Source: Apricaphanius iberus | Taxonomy: Eukaryota; Chordata; Actinopteri; Cyprinodontiformes; Aphaniidae | Direction of reading: 5' to 3' | NCBI GenBank assembly: GCA_028564705.1 | Contig: JAPXFQ010001497.1 | Coordinates: 545,501 to 609,500, forward strand | Length of the DNA stretch: 64,000 nucleotides | Part shown: positions 25,571 to 37,750 of the stretch, piece after piece | How the letters are laid out: each line of letters opens with the position of its first letter | Numbering within the stretch: the first letter of the stretch is position 1 | The notes under the pieces: model-generated | Told to the model about the DNA's origin: nothing | Seen by the model: only the letters and a program-made list of their open reading frames with translations | Database searches by the model: none | Made by a program: the position numbers and the translations under genes

Positions 25571-26926
25571 CTTTTAAAAAGTGGGACAACAGAGTGTGTT
25601 CCAACTATAGGGGGACAATACTTCTGAGCCTCCCTGGTAAGGTCTATTCGGGGGTTCTGGAGAGGAGGGTCCGACGGATAGTCGAACCTCGGATTCAGGA
25701 GGAACAATGCGGTTTTCGTCCTGGCCGTGGAACACTGGACCAGCTCTACACCCTCGGCAGGGTCCTGGAGGGTGCGTGGGAGTTCGCCCAACCGGTCTAC
25801 ATGTGCTTTGTGGACTTGGAGAAGGCGTTCGACCGTGTCCCTTGGGGTGTCCTGTGGGGGGTACTCCGGGAGTATGGGGTACCAGGCCCTTTGATACGGG
25901 CTGTTAGGTCCCTATATGAACGGTGTCAGAGTCTGGTTCGCATTGCCGGCAGTAAGTTGGACTCATTTCCAGTGAGAGCTGGACTCCGCCAAGGTTGCCC
26001 TTTGTCACCGATCCTGTTCATAACATTTATGGACAGGATTTCTAGGCGCAGCCAAGGTGTTGAGGCGATCCGTTTTGGTGACCTCAGGATCAGGTCTCTG
26101 CTTTTCGCAGATGATGCGGTCCTGTTGGCTTCATCTGAACGTGATCTACAGCTCTCATTGGAGCGGTTCGCAGCCGAGTGTGAAGCGGCTGGGATGAGGA
26201 TCAGCACCTCCAAATCTGAGACCATGGTCTTGAGCCGGAAAAGGGTAGAGTGCCTTCTCCGGGTCGGGGATGAGGTCCTTCCTCAAGTGGGGGAGTTTAG
26301 GTATCTGGGGGTCTTGTTCACGAATGAGGGAAAAATGGAGCGGGAGATCGATGGACGGATTGGTAAGGCGTCTGCAGTTATGCGGGCGCTGTACCGGTCT
26401 GTCTTGGTCAAGAGAGAGCTGAGCCGAAAGGCAAAGCTCTCAATTTACCGGTCGATCTACGTTCCTACCCTCATCTATGGTCACGAACGCTGGGTGGTGA
26501 CCAAAAGAACGAGATCGCAGATACAGGCGGCTGAAATGAGTTTCCTCCGTAGGGTGGCTGGGCTCTCCCTTAGAGATAGGGTGAGAAGCTCGGTCATCCG
26601 GAGGGGGCTCAGAGTAGAGCCGCTGCTCCTCCACATCGAGAGGAGCCAGTTGAGGTGGCTCCGGCATCTGGTCAGGATGCCTCCTGGACGCCTCCCTGGT
26701 GAGGTGTTCTGGGCACGTCCCACCAGGAGGAGACCCAGGGGAAGACCCAGGACCCGCTGGAGGGATTATGTCTCCCAGCTGGCTTGGGAACGCCTCGGGA
26801 TTCCTCTCAAGGAGCTGGCCCAAGTAGCCAGGGAGAGGGAGGTCTGGGCCTCTCTGCTTAGGCTACTGCCCCTGCAACCCGACCCCGGATAAGCGGAAGA
26901 TGATGGATGGATGGATGAATGGATGG
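25571..26926 (+). mobile_element. 5'-truncated non-LTR retrotransposon (LINE, GGAT-tailed), copy A
   Basis: Homology with copy B (46680-48021) starts at about 25571 and runs to the (GGAT)n tail ending near 26926. Counting by eye I find about 30 differences over 1.3 kb, many of them C/T or G/A. The element has lost its endonuclease half. The clade is not determined; the (GGAT)n tail and the C-terminal [12 protein letters not shown] motif are features I associate with a very common fish LINE family. Confidence 0.9.
25594..26892 (+). CDS. LINE reverse transcriptase, uninterrupted 432-codon C-terminal portion
   Basis: One open frame from 25594 to TAA at 26890-26892. It has [28 protein letters not shown] (palm motif A with the Asp), [13 protein letters not shown] (motif B), FADDAVLLA (motif C, catalytic Asp-Asp) and YLGVLF. 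The C-terminal part has the [16 protein letters not shown] and RPRTRWRDY signatures typical of this LINE family. The ATG at 25594 is only the first Met of the truncated frame, not a real start. Without its endonuclease and 5' end it cannot be an autonomous element. Confidence 0.85.
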   Translation: MCSNYRGTILLSLPGKVYSGVLERRVRRIVEPRIQEEQCGFRPGRGTLDQLYTLGRVLEGAWEFAQPVYMCFVDLEKAFDRVPWGVLWGVLREYGVPGPLIRAVRSLYERCQSLVRIAGSKLDSFPVRAGLRQGCPLSPILFITFMDRISRRSQGVEAIRFGDLRIRSLLFADDAVLLASSERDLQLSLERFAAECEAAGMRISTSKSETMVLSRKRVECLLRVGDEVLPQVGEFRYLGVLFTNEGKMEREIDGRIGKASAVMRALYRSVLVKRELSRKAKLSIYRSIYVPTLIYGHERWVVTKRTRSQIQAAEMSFLRRVAGLSLRDRVRSSVIRRGLRVEPLLLHIERSQLRWLRHLVRMPPGRLPGEVFWARPTRRRPRGRPRTRWRDYVSQLAWERLGIPLKELAQVAREREVWASLLRLLPLQPDPG

Positions 26927-28137
26927 AAAATTCTAAATTGAGATGGGATGCCTTAAGAAATTAAGATGTTCAGCTTTCGGTACAATGTTTTGTTTCATAT
27001 AAGACTCTGTGTTAATAATACATAAACAGAAGGATGCAGCAGCATAAAAAGTCACAAACGTATGTTCTGTTTTGAGAAATTTTATTTGAGGAATAATGCT
27101 TTATTTTCCCATCATCACAACATTCAGATGGATCAAAAAAGGAGTCCACAGATAAGATGAAAATTATGGCAAGACCTAAGCTAAATAAAAAATCAGTAGA
27201 TGCTCATAGTAAAAGTAACACAAATATTTAGAAAGAGGAACACAAGAATAAACTATAAAAATAGACCACAAGAAAAGAATTAAAATGGCAAGAAAGGCAT
27301 GATTGACCAAACCAAAATTCAAAAAAACTGAAAGACCCCAGAACTGTGACAGATTCAGACCCAAACAATTTTTCATATGACATATGTTTTTATATAACAT
27401 GCCGATATTTAACATTCCTAAGTAAAGGATTTCACAAGCATCTTGATGTTAAACTTCAACAAGTCCATTAGAAAACATAATAATAATAATTTGGTGGGGG
27501 TTTGGCAGGTCAAGTTAAAGGAAAAATGAACCACATGGTTAAAAATCAAAGTGGAACTTTTTAGATTAATTTCTGTAAACATAAACTCCATAAAATGTAA
27601 GAAATTTTTACAGTAATTTATTATATATTTTTATATTTAAATTGCTTTTATTTCATGTTTTCTAATCTATATAAGGAGTGCTGTGCAAAACATCTAAATT
27701 ACCCCTTATTTATTTTTATTTTGCTTATGCCAAGTCTTATTTTTCTGTCCTCTAAGTTTTAAACATTGTCTTTTGATACTGGCTTTTTTGTTTCTCTTGT
27801 TTTCTCTTAGGTTTCAAAACTATGTAAAGGCGATTTGCCCATCTGTAAGTCGTGTTCGAGAAACAGCCAAATACAAAGCAAAAAACCTGACACAGGACCT
27901 TTACTTGATTATCTATTATATGTAGGGTTTTAGGGAATTGCTTTGCTGGTTCTTAAATACAGTTTTAAATATGTAACATTGAGTTATTTTTGCTATTTTT
28001 ACAAATTAGGTCAAAAACATTTCATAAAATGTATTTTTTTTTCTTGTGATGGGAAGATGGCAATGAGTTTCAAAAGAAGATTCTCTTAGCAATTGTATCA
28101 TTGGCTGATGTTGGTGTCCGTGTGGATGCAAGACTGG
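26927..28137. other. Intergenic A+T-rich DNA between LINE copy A and the PARP14-like gene
   Basis: About 1.2 kb with no supported gene, repeat family or RNA. The short frames are A+T-rich noise. Confidence 0.45.
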
Positions 28138-28368
28138 TTTATTCCCTGAGCCTTCTGTGCCAGAATGATTTGTAGGTAAAAATAACAGAGCAAAAGAAAT
28201 GGAAAGAAAAACATTAAAGGACGTTCAGAAAGTCTGACGATGGATTTGAGGTTTTAGCACAGTCTTGTAAAAGTCTGTATTCCTTCAGTTTTTAACCTTT
28301 AAAAATCTTACTCAGAAACCGGTATTTCATGTTGACTTTCACAGAACCATGAGACGTTTTCAGGGTCA
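28138..28368 (-). other. Probable 3' UTR of the PARP14-like gene with AATAAA
   Basis: The TGA is at 28371-28369 on the minus strand. The first AATAAA on that strand reads at about 28143-28138, giving a 3' UTR of about 240 nt. Nothing else is recognised in between. Confidence 0.45.
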
Positions 28369-29038
28369 TCACTTGAAGGTGATGAGGTAGTCTGGGTAAG
28401 CTTGGTTATCGTGGAACACAACAAACATGTTTGGTTGATCTATTCTATCCACCACACTGTCGTAACGTATGTGGGGCTGCTGGTTGTCGAGAGGCGGAGG
28501 CACCCTCATGCCACTCTGGCCCAGAGTGTAGACGCCTGTCAGGACTCTAACCACAAACATCAGCTGAGAACAATCAGCGGCAGGCCTGGAATAGGTGGGG
28601 TGGGTGGAGTAGCTGGCATTTATAGCAAAGTAAGTTCCCTCACCATATGATGTTGCTGTGAGTTGGAGGAAGAAAATATATTAAAAACTGTTAACTGTAA
28701 CACAGATATCTAACGTTACAGTTATTTACTCATTTCTTGTTTTCTTTTCAGGTAGACATCACTAATTTAACTTTACAAAGCTGTAAGATAAACACATAGT
28801 TTGTACTACATAAAATAGTTTTACCATTTTGCCCAGAAAAGCGTAAAATAGTTTTACCATTTTGCCCAGAAAAGCGTCTGTTGAAGCCAGTTTTAATGAT
28901 TGATTCACAGTTGGCCTCTGTTGTCCCATGATAGAGAAACTTTTCATTCACACCTCCCCCCTGTTTATTCTTTTCAAATATGTGTTTCTTTTGTGCCTCA
29001 TAAGCACGTCGTAGATGAATGTTCTGCAAACGCTCAAT
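28369..29038 (-). CDS. PARP14-like exons 13-14: ADP-ribosyltransferase catalytic domain (part of the PARP14-like coding region)
   Basis: Exon 13 (29038-28858) starts IERLQN and carries [14 protein letters not shown]. Exon 14 (28655-28369) carries [18 protein letters not shown] and ends DYLITFK before TGA. Joining GQN to ATSYG across the intron gives the usual family junction, which identifies 28858 as the ordinary donor even though a second identical donor lies 33 bp downstream. All three catalytic-triad positions (His, Tyr, Leu) are present. Confidence 0.92.
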
Positions 29039-29240
29039 CTAAAAGGAGACACAGAGAAACATAGCTAAAGCGTTATCCTCAATCCTTGGCAGTTCTCACC
29101 ACTACAGAAGATGCACTATTAAAAAAATTGTAAAAAATGTTCTTCATGGGAAAACATGTCCTATCTGGCAGTGTGAAAGTAAAAGCCCAACAGATTTACT
29201 TTCTCAAGTGGAGCATTAGAGCTATCGCTATGGTATTCCC

Positions 29241-29290
<50 letters not shown>

Positions 29291-32200
29291 AATCTGTATT
29301 ACAGAATGCTGTGGGTATAATTTCTGAAGTTATGGACACAGAGATGACAAAATTAAGGGGGAATAAAAAAAGCAGATGAAGAAGAGAGGTAGGAAACAAA
29401 AAGAGAGAGAGTATGAGTTGACGATGCAAGAAAGGAAAGAGAACAAAGAGAACACAGGAAAACATCCCAGTCTGCCTCCACAGCTACAGGACATCAGAGA
29501 GCGGAATAAACAACAATAACAACCAAAAAAGGTGTAACGGTGCTTACACACCGAATGCGACAGACGCGCATTGTCATGCTCCCTGTCATTCAGTCTACTA
29601 TCAAAAAACAAAAGACCACGGCCCCCTCTCCTCCCGCACACTCGTCCCTCGCGTTCCAGGCACCCCGTATGGGCGAGCACCTGTAACTAGATAGAAACAG
29701 CCTCCGCGCCATCAACAGAGGCCCTAGTATATTGCTTGTACACTGTAAGCAGGTATTTGATGATGTGATGGGCAGAATCTAATGCTATGTACTTTCTGTA
29801 CTTTGTTATCAACTGTGACCTGGTTTACTTGATGTTGTAGTATCAGTTTGAATGACAAGTCTTATTTAGTGACGTTTTTACCCAGGACAGGGACAGAGTT
29901 TTTGATAATGATAGTCCATATCCAGTGTTACCATGGAGATGTTTCTTCAACCTGGCATCCTTAAAGATACACAAAGTTCTCAGCTTTCTAATCTAAGAGA
30001 AAGGCGCCACAAAGTCTCTGATTTTCATCTTGAGAGTTGTAATTTATCGAATAGAATAGATAGACCAAGATTGCTAGTAATAATATAAGCTTGTTGTTGT
30101 GAAACCGAGACAGGTCACTATTCCACATTTGCTGTGATGTGTTGCTGTCCCCCTGTATGATCAATTGACAACTGTGTACGATCAGAGCTATCCTAAACAT
30201 CCGTTGACCTGTATAGGTCAGGGTTATTCCAGATGGGTGTACATCCTCATGGCATTAGTGAGAAAGCTGTCATTTTTAGAAAATCCCACTAAGCTGTCAG
30301 AGGAGATGATATTAATACTTATAAAGCTGTCGTTCATGTTGTTTTATATTTGAGCTAATAAATGGTAGGTCTGAAAGTTTTATCTTTTTGCATAATGTCT
30401 GTTCTATATCTATCGGGGACTCATCAAGATATCTATGTTTTAACCATCTATTGGAGCCTGTTTCTAAGAAATAATGATGAAAGTTTGGTCTAGACCTCCT
30501 TTATCTTTGGTCAAAAAAAGTAAAAGTATATTGATTTACAGTGATGTATATCACATCTAAATGACATTAAAACTCTGTTAATTTCACCCCAAAATTGTTT
30601 TGATTTTCCACTACAGTGTTGTAATTTCATCAATTTCCTGTCATTTTTACAATTAAAAATAGTTAATTACTAATCAATATACAGTACACTGTTAAAAAAA
30701 AGATTTTACAGTAAAACAAGCTGAATTTGAAAACACTATCTAATCCATTATTATGTTAAAACAATCGAAGAATCACGATGTCAAATTAAACCGTACATCC
30801 ATTACCAGAAATTAACACTTGCATATTTCCAAGAATGAAATTTAAAAATCATAGTGTTTGACCGTGTTATGGAAAATTATATATTAAGAATGATCTGTTC
30901 TGTGTATTCTTCCATACTGATAGTTACTGTGTTCTATTTCTTATGACATAGTGATTCATCTGATTAAATGACACTGTATGAATTTAGATCACAGCAAAAC
31001 GTACTGATTTGAGTTCCTTTATCCTGGGTTGGCATAGTAACCTCCTCTTACATCTAAAGACATTTGGTCAGTACATAGAGTATGTCTGCATTATCAATTC
31101 TACAACGCCTACAAGTCTAATGCTCTCATTCTGAAGAAATGTGTCTGATATGATATTGATAAGTGCTTAGGATTACTGATACTATAAAAGTCTTAGTCTC
31201 ATGTTGGCAGGCAGGTCAGTATTTTATATGTTCCTACGTAACTCTGTAACGTCCTTGTTTGATCAAACAAGTCTGAAATTAAACCTCCATAAATGTGAAG
31301 GAATCTCTCTCCTCCCTTTATTTAAAAAGGCTTTTCCACTACAACTGTTATACATTTTATGGAAATTTCCTTTTAACAAAAACAATTCAAGATTGCTTTA
31401 GACTAAGATTTTGAATATTTTTTTAATATGGCAACTTCACATAAACTCATCCGTGAAGTTTTAGACAGTTTACAATCTGATTTACGGGTTTTTCCTGTCA
31501 TGGTTTTACTGTTTGTTACTGTTAAATATCCGCTATTTTTCACTGTAGTATATTATACTATTTCTCTTTTTCTATTACCAACAATTTTAGTTTTGACAAA
31601 TACATTTATTTCCAATTACAGATTATTTTTGTCAACATTACAAATAATTATGTTAAATAAGTTAACTATTACTTAGACAAAAACCTATTATTTTAGGTTT
31701 TCAATATCATAGTGTATACATTTTAGTTAGGGTTAGTTTTCCTGTAAATGGCTTTTCCTAGGCCAAAAACCCTTTAAAAATCAACTTTTTTAAAGTGTCC
31801 AATAATTTAAAAAATCTGATCGGTCCATAAGAACTCACTGATGTATGTTAGGAATTCAAATCCTGTCCGGCATAATTCAAGGTGTGGACTTTTAACTATG
31901 ATCTTTTCATGGTTAGCATTCAAATTAATATGCAGAATACTATTAAGGCTTGCTTTGAATTATATTAAAATATGATAACCCGCACCCTCTAGGATAAATA
32001 TCAAAATCTATTTATATTAAAAGAAAAATACTATAAATCTTTTCACACCTATTTTTGCAGAATTTCACAATGATCAGTCAAAAACAATTCTATTTCTTCT
32101 TTGGAATGAGGTAATTCAACACCCGTTAAATTTAATGTTCATAATGACCAGTCCTTCACTACCTAATATAGAGTTTGGATGATTTTCTCATCCTGACTAA

Positions 32201-35200
32201 GTGAGATGATATTTGAGCAAACGTAAAAACCCACTCTAACATCAATTAAAATCTTTGGTGTCAACCCTAAGCACTGAAGATGTTCCAAGATAAAACATAA
32301 ATTCTAACAAAATGAATGAGGGCTGTGGAAATAGAATGTCAGAGAGTGCTTTTACTATTATGAGCGGCTATTTGTGATAATGTGGCTAGCTTTGTAGCAA
32401 GAACTTCAGAAGATTAAAGTAGGTTAAGTCTGTTTTGTTCTGAAACAACCTGAAGTAATTTCATACAGAGTTCACTGGGACAGACATCTGGTGTTTTTTA
32501 TTATGAAAGTACAGTTAACAGAAGCAGATAGTTATAAATTAAATTTAAGCCCACGATCTGGAGGATTGCTGACTAAGTGAAAGATTTTTCAAGATACCTG
32601 AATGGAATGTGGTGAATATTAATAAAACACCACAAGGAAAATTAAGGGTATAGTCATCTAAATTTTGGCACATAATTTTGAAACTCTAAATCACTTCTAA
32701 GCAGCAGACAAAGTCAGAGATTTAAGTATGTAATTTGTTCTTAATAGAAGCCACTGACCTTCATTACAGTTTTGTTAGCAGTTCGTTTGAATCCCTCCTT
32801 CACTCTCTTGTACTCTGGAGAAGATGACTTCAGCTCCACCTTCTTCATGGTCTCACTAGGAGCCATACTGTCCCAGTCCAAAGGAACAGTGAAGTCTGTA
32901 AACATGTTCAACCAGACAATAATGTTTTTTGTCTATTTAGGTAACTTTTCTTATAATATAAGACTATCAATTGTTTTTCTTAGTTTACAGCTAAGATTCA
33001 TCCAAAGCTTTGCTACTGAACAAGACGAAGACTTTACTTTAGAAATGCTTAAAAATATCTGCTTTTCTCACCTTCCAGATTCTCAAGTCTTTTGAGTTTT
33101 GATTTCTGTCCTGAAGATGTGACTTTTAACTTCTCTAGATCCACCTGCCATACGACTCCGTGTGCGTCCACAATTCCTCCACCAACATCCTTCTTTTCCA
33201 GGTTGTAATTGGCTGTTTTGGGGAGTCTTTCCCAGTTTCCATTTTGTCCCAGGATGCACCACATCACACGTGTGAACAAATCGTCCTCCTCCCTCTCCCT
33301 CACCCCTCTAATGAGGCTGCCATGCAAGTATGAACTAAACTTCAGAATTGCCCTGTTGACCCCATCTTTCATTCCATTTACCATCAAGTTTCCAGAAAGG
33401 TCTTTTTTCATGTACAGACCCTCCTTGTTAACCAGTTCCTGCAGATCTAACATGTCGTCTTCTGTGAGATGCTGTACCTGCTCGTTTGGGAAGGTGTAAT
33501 CAGAGCACTGAAGCTTATACTGATTCTTCAGTTTCTCCATGGCATCATTAACATCCTTTCTGTCAAGACCCAGGAACAGGAAAGTAGACTTCTGACTTGA
33601 AGGAACATTATCAAAAATCTTTAGGTCTGCACTTAGAGATAAAGGTGCCTGTTGCTGTACCCGAGGCAATTGAACTAGTGGTGCTGTAAGATAAATCAAA
33701 GATATTTGTAAAAAGATCCAACAAAATCTTTAAGAGATCATTTCTATATCTTAGAAGATACACTTATACAAGATATTTGTAAAAAATGTTCTGTCACCTC
33801 TCCTATTAACAGTTGGGAACATCTGTGTTGCTTCTACTTTAAAAGCCAAGAACACGTTGATCTTAATCAGGACAAGGCGGATCGTGGTGAGGCTGTAAAG
33901 AGAACCAGATGACGTGGCAGTGTTGATCCCTCTTAGGATTGCACCTGCAACCACAGCAGGGTCCAACCCACCAGCTCCTACAGAAACAGTGTGTTCACAC
34001 AAAGTTTAACTACACAGATTATAAGTATCTGTTCTCTTACAAACACCAAGGGCACAAAATAGACTTACCAGCACAGATGGCAGGAATTGCTACAGACTTA
34101 AATCCCCGATTTTCACAGTTGTCAATGATGCTACATGCAAGTTTTTCAACAAGACTTGCATCTTTCTCACCACAAACATGTAAAATTGCTTTACAGGGGA
34201 ACCCTCCAGGTCCTGTCGAAAAAACAGCTCCTCGGCTCACATTCGCTGTCCACATAAGGCACAGGAAATCACCATAAAAACAGGCTCTGAAAAGTGTGTT
34301 GCTTCAAAAAATATGATTGATTTTCTTCTCACCTGTTTTCAGCTTCGCTTCCACGTCTGTGCCGGCTACAGTTAAAATATCTTTGCAAACTCCCTCTGCA
34401 ATGAATAGTTACATATACACTTAAATATTTTTTCTCAGCAGATTTCTGAGCAAATGTATACTGAGCTAAATTCACAACAGGGTGAGAGTAAAGTTACTTG
34501 TTTTGATAAAGAAGACATGATGCTTTTGCAGATTTCCATTTTTAAAAACAGAGAATGTCTAAAATCAATTCTTAAGAGTGTCAACCTCTATCAAACATGT
34601 GGTACACTCTAGAAATGCCTCTCACCAGGAAAAGAATTGTAGACCTGCAGCGAACTGAGAAGAGTGAATCTACAATAAGCAAGCAGCTTGGTGTGAAAAA
34701 ATCAACTGTGGGAGCAATTATCAGAAAATGGAAGACATACAAGACCACTGATAATCTCCCTCGAGCTGGGGCTCCACGCAAGATCTCATCCCGTGGGGTC
34801 AAAATGATCATGAGAACGGTGAGAAAAATCCCAGAACCACACGGGGGGACCTGATGAATGACCTGAAGAGAGCTGGGACCAAAGTAACAAAGGTTACCAT
34901 CAGTAACACACTACAACGACAGGGAATCAAATCCTGCAGTGCCAGACGTGTCCCCCTGGTTAAGCCAGTGCATGTCCAGGCCCGTTTGAAGTTTGACAGA
35001 GAGCACATGGATGATACAGCAGAGGATTGGGAGAATGTCATGTGGTCAGATGAAACCAAAGTAGAACTTTTTGGTATAAACTCAACTCGTTGTGTTTGGA
35101 GGAAGAAGTATACTGAGTTACATCCCAAGAACACCATACCTACTGTGAAGCATGGGGGTGGAAACATCATGCTTTGGGGCTGTTTTTCTGCTAAGGGGAC

Positions 35201-35968
35201 AGGACAACTGATCCGTGTTAATGAAAGAATGAATGGGGCCATGTATCGTGAGATTTTGAGCCAAAACCTCCTTCCATCAGTGAGAGCTTTGAAGATGAAA
35301 CGTGGCTGGGTCTTCCAACATGACAATGATCCCAAACACACCGCCCGGGCAACGAAGGAGTGGCTCCGTAAGAAGCATTTGAAAGTCCTGGAGTGGCCTA
35401 AACAGTCACCAGACCTCAACCCCATAGAAAATCTGTGGAGGGAGTTGAAAGTCCGTGTTGCTCGGCGACAGCCCCAAAACATCACTGCTCTCGAGAAGAT
35501 CTGCATAGAGGAATGGGCCAAAATACCAGCTACTGTGTGTGCAAACCTGGTAAAGACCTATTGTAATCGTTTGACCTCTGTTATTGCCAACAAAGGTTAT
35601 ATTACAAAGTATTGAGTTGAATTTTTGTTATTGACCAAATACTTATTTTCCACCATAATTTACAAATAAATTCTTTAAAAATCCTACAATGTGAATTCCT
35701 GGATTTTTTTTTCACATTCTGTCTCTCACAGTTGAGGTGTACCTATGATGAAAATGACTGACCTCAGTCATCATTTTAAGTGGGAGAACTTGCACAATCT
35801 GTGGCTGACTAAATACTTTTTTGCCCCTCTGTTTATTTATGTGGCCCTGTGATGGACTGGCGACCTGTCCACGGTGTACCCTGCCTCTCGCCCGTTGAAA
35901 GCTGGAGATAGGCACCAGCCCCCCCGCGACCCCTTGAGGATTAAGCGGTTCAGAAAATGGATAGATGG

Positions 35969-36013
<45 letters not shown>

Positions 36014-36033
36014 TATACATATTTTGAACGGTA

Positions 36034-36081
<48 letters not shown>

Positions 36082-37693
36082 TACCGTTCAAAAGTTTGGG
36101 GTCACATTGAAATGTCCTTATTTTTGAAGGAAAAGCACTGTACTTTTCAATGAAGATAACTTTAAACTAGTCTTAACTTTAAAGAAACACACGCTATACA
36201 TTGCTAATGTGGTAAATGACTATTCTAGCTGCAAATGTCTGGTTTTTGGTGCAATATCTACATAGGTGTATAGAGGCCCATTTCCAGCAACTATCACTCC
36301 AGTGTTCTAATGGTACAATGTGTTTGCTCATTGGCTCAGAAGGCTAATTGATGATTAGAAAACCCTTGTGCAATCATGTTCACACATCTGAAAACAGTTT
36401 AGCTCGGTACAGAAGCTACAAAACTGACCTTCCTTTGAGCAGATTGAGTTTCTGGAGCATCACATTTGTGGGGTCAATTAAACGCTCAAAATGGCCAGAA
36501 AAAGAGAACTTTCATCTGAAACTCGACAGTCTATTCTTGTTCTTAGAAATGAAGGCTATTCCATGCGAGAAATTGCTAAGAAATTGAAGATTTCCTACAA
36601 CGGTGTGTACTACTCCCTTCAGAGGACAGCACAAACAGGCTCTAACCAGAGTAGAAAAAGAAGTGGGAGGCCGCGTTGCACAACTGAGCAAGAAGATAAG
36701 TACATTAGAGTCTCTAGTTTGAGAAACAGACGCCTCACAGGTCCCCAACTGGCATCTTCATTAAATAGTACCCGCAAAACACCAGTGTCAACATCTACAG
36801 TGAAGAGGCGGCTGCGGGATTCTGGGCTTCAGGGCAGAGTGGCAAAGAAAAAGCCATATCTGAGACTGGCCAATAAAAGAAAAAGATTAAGATGGGCAAA
36901 AGAACACAGACATTGGACAGAGGAAGACTGGAAAAAAGTGCTGTGGACGGATGAATCCAAGTTTTAGGTGTTTGGATCACAAAGAAGAACGTTTGTGAGA
37001 CGCAGAACAACTGAAAAGATGCTGGAAGAATGCCTGACGCCATCTGTTAAGCATGGTGGAGGTAATGTGATGGTCTGGGGTTGCTTTGGTGCTGGTAAGG
37101 TGGGAGATTTGTACAGGGTAAAAGGGATTCTGAATAAGGAAGGCTATCACTCCATTTTGCAACGCCATGCCATACCCAGTGGACAGCGCTTGATTGGAGC
37201 CAATTTCATCCTACAACAGGACAATGACCCAAAACACACCTCGAAATTGTGCAAGAACTATTTAGAGAAGAAGCAGGCAGCTGGTATTCTATCGGTAATG
37301 GAGTGGCCAGCGCAGTCACCAGATTTGAACCCCGTTGAGCTGTTGTGGGAGCAGCTTGACCGTATGGTACGCAAGAAGTGCCCATCCAACCAATCCAAAT
37401 TGTGGGAGCTGCTTCTAGAAGCGTGGGGTGCAATTTCTCCAGATTACCTCAACAAATTAACAGCTAGAATGCCAAAGGTCTGCAATGCTGTAATTGCTGC
37501 AAATGGAGGATTCTTTGATGAAAGCAAAGTTTGATGTAAAAACAATCTTATTTCAAATAAAAATCATTATTTCTAACCTTGTCAATGTCTTGACTCTATT
37601 TTTTATTCATTTCACAACGTATGGTGGTGAATAAGTGTGACTTTTCATGGAAAACACAAAATTGTTTGGGTGACCCCAAACTTTTGAACGGTA

Positions 37694-37750
<57 letters not shown>

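Noticed and set aside
33049..33072. Extending the WWE exon to the ORF stop
   Set aside because: A GTGAGA donor at 33071 and phase with the exon at 32895 show the extra codons are intron.
34808..35521. A 237-codon minus-strand frame over the Tc1-like transposase
   Set aside because: Antisense shadow of the transposase; it has no domain signature.
35837..36110. Frames rich in YIYIYIYI
   Set aside because: Pure translation of the TA microsatellite.
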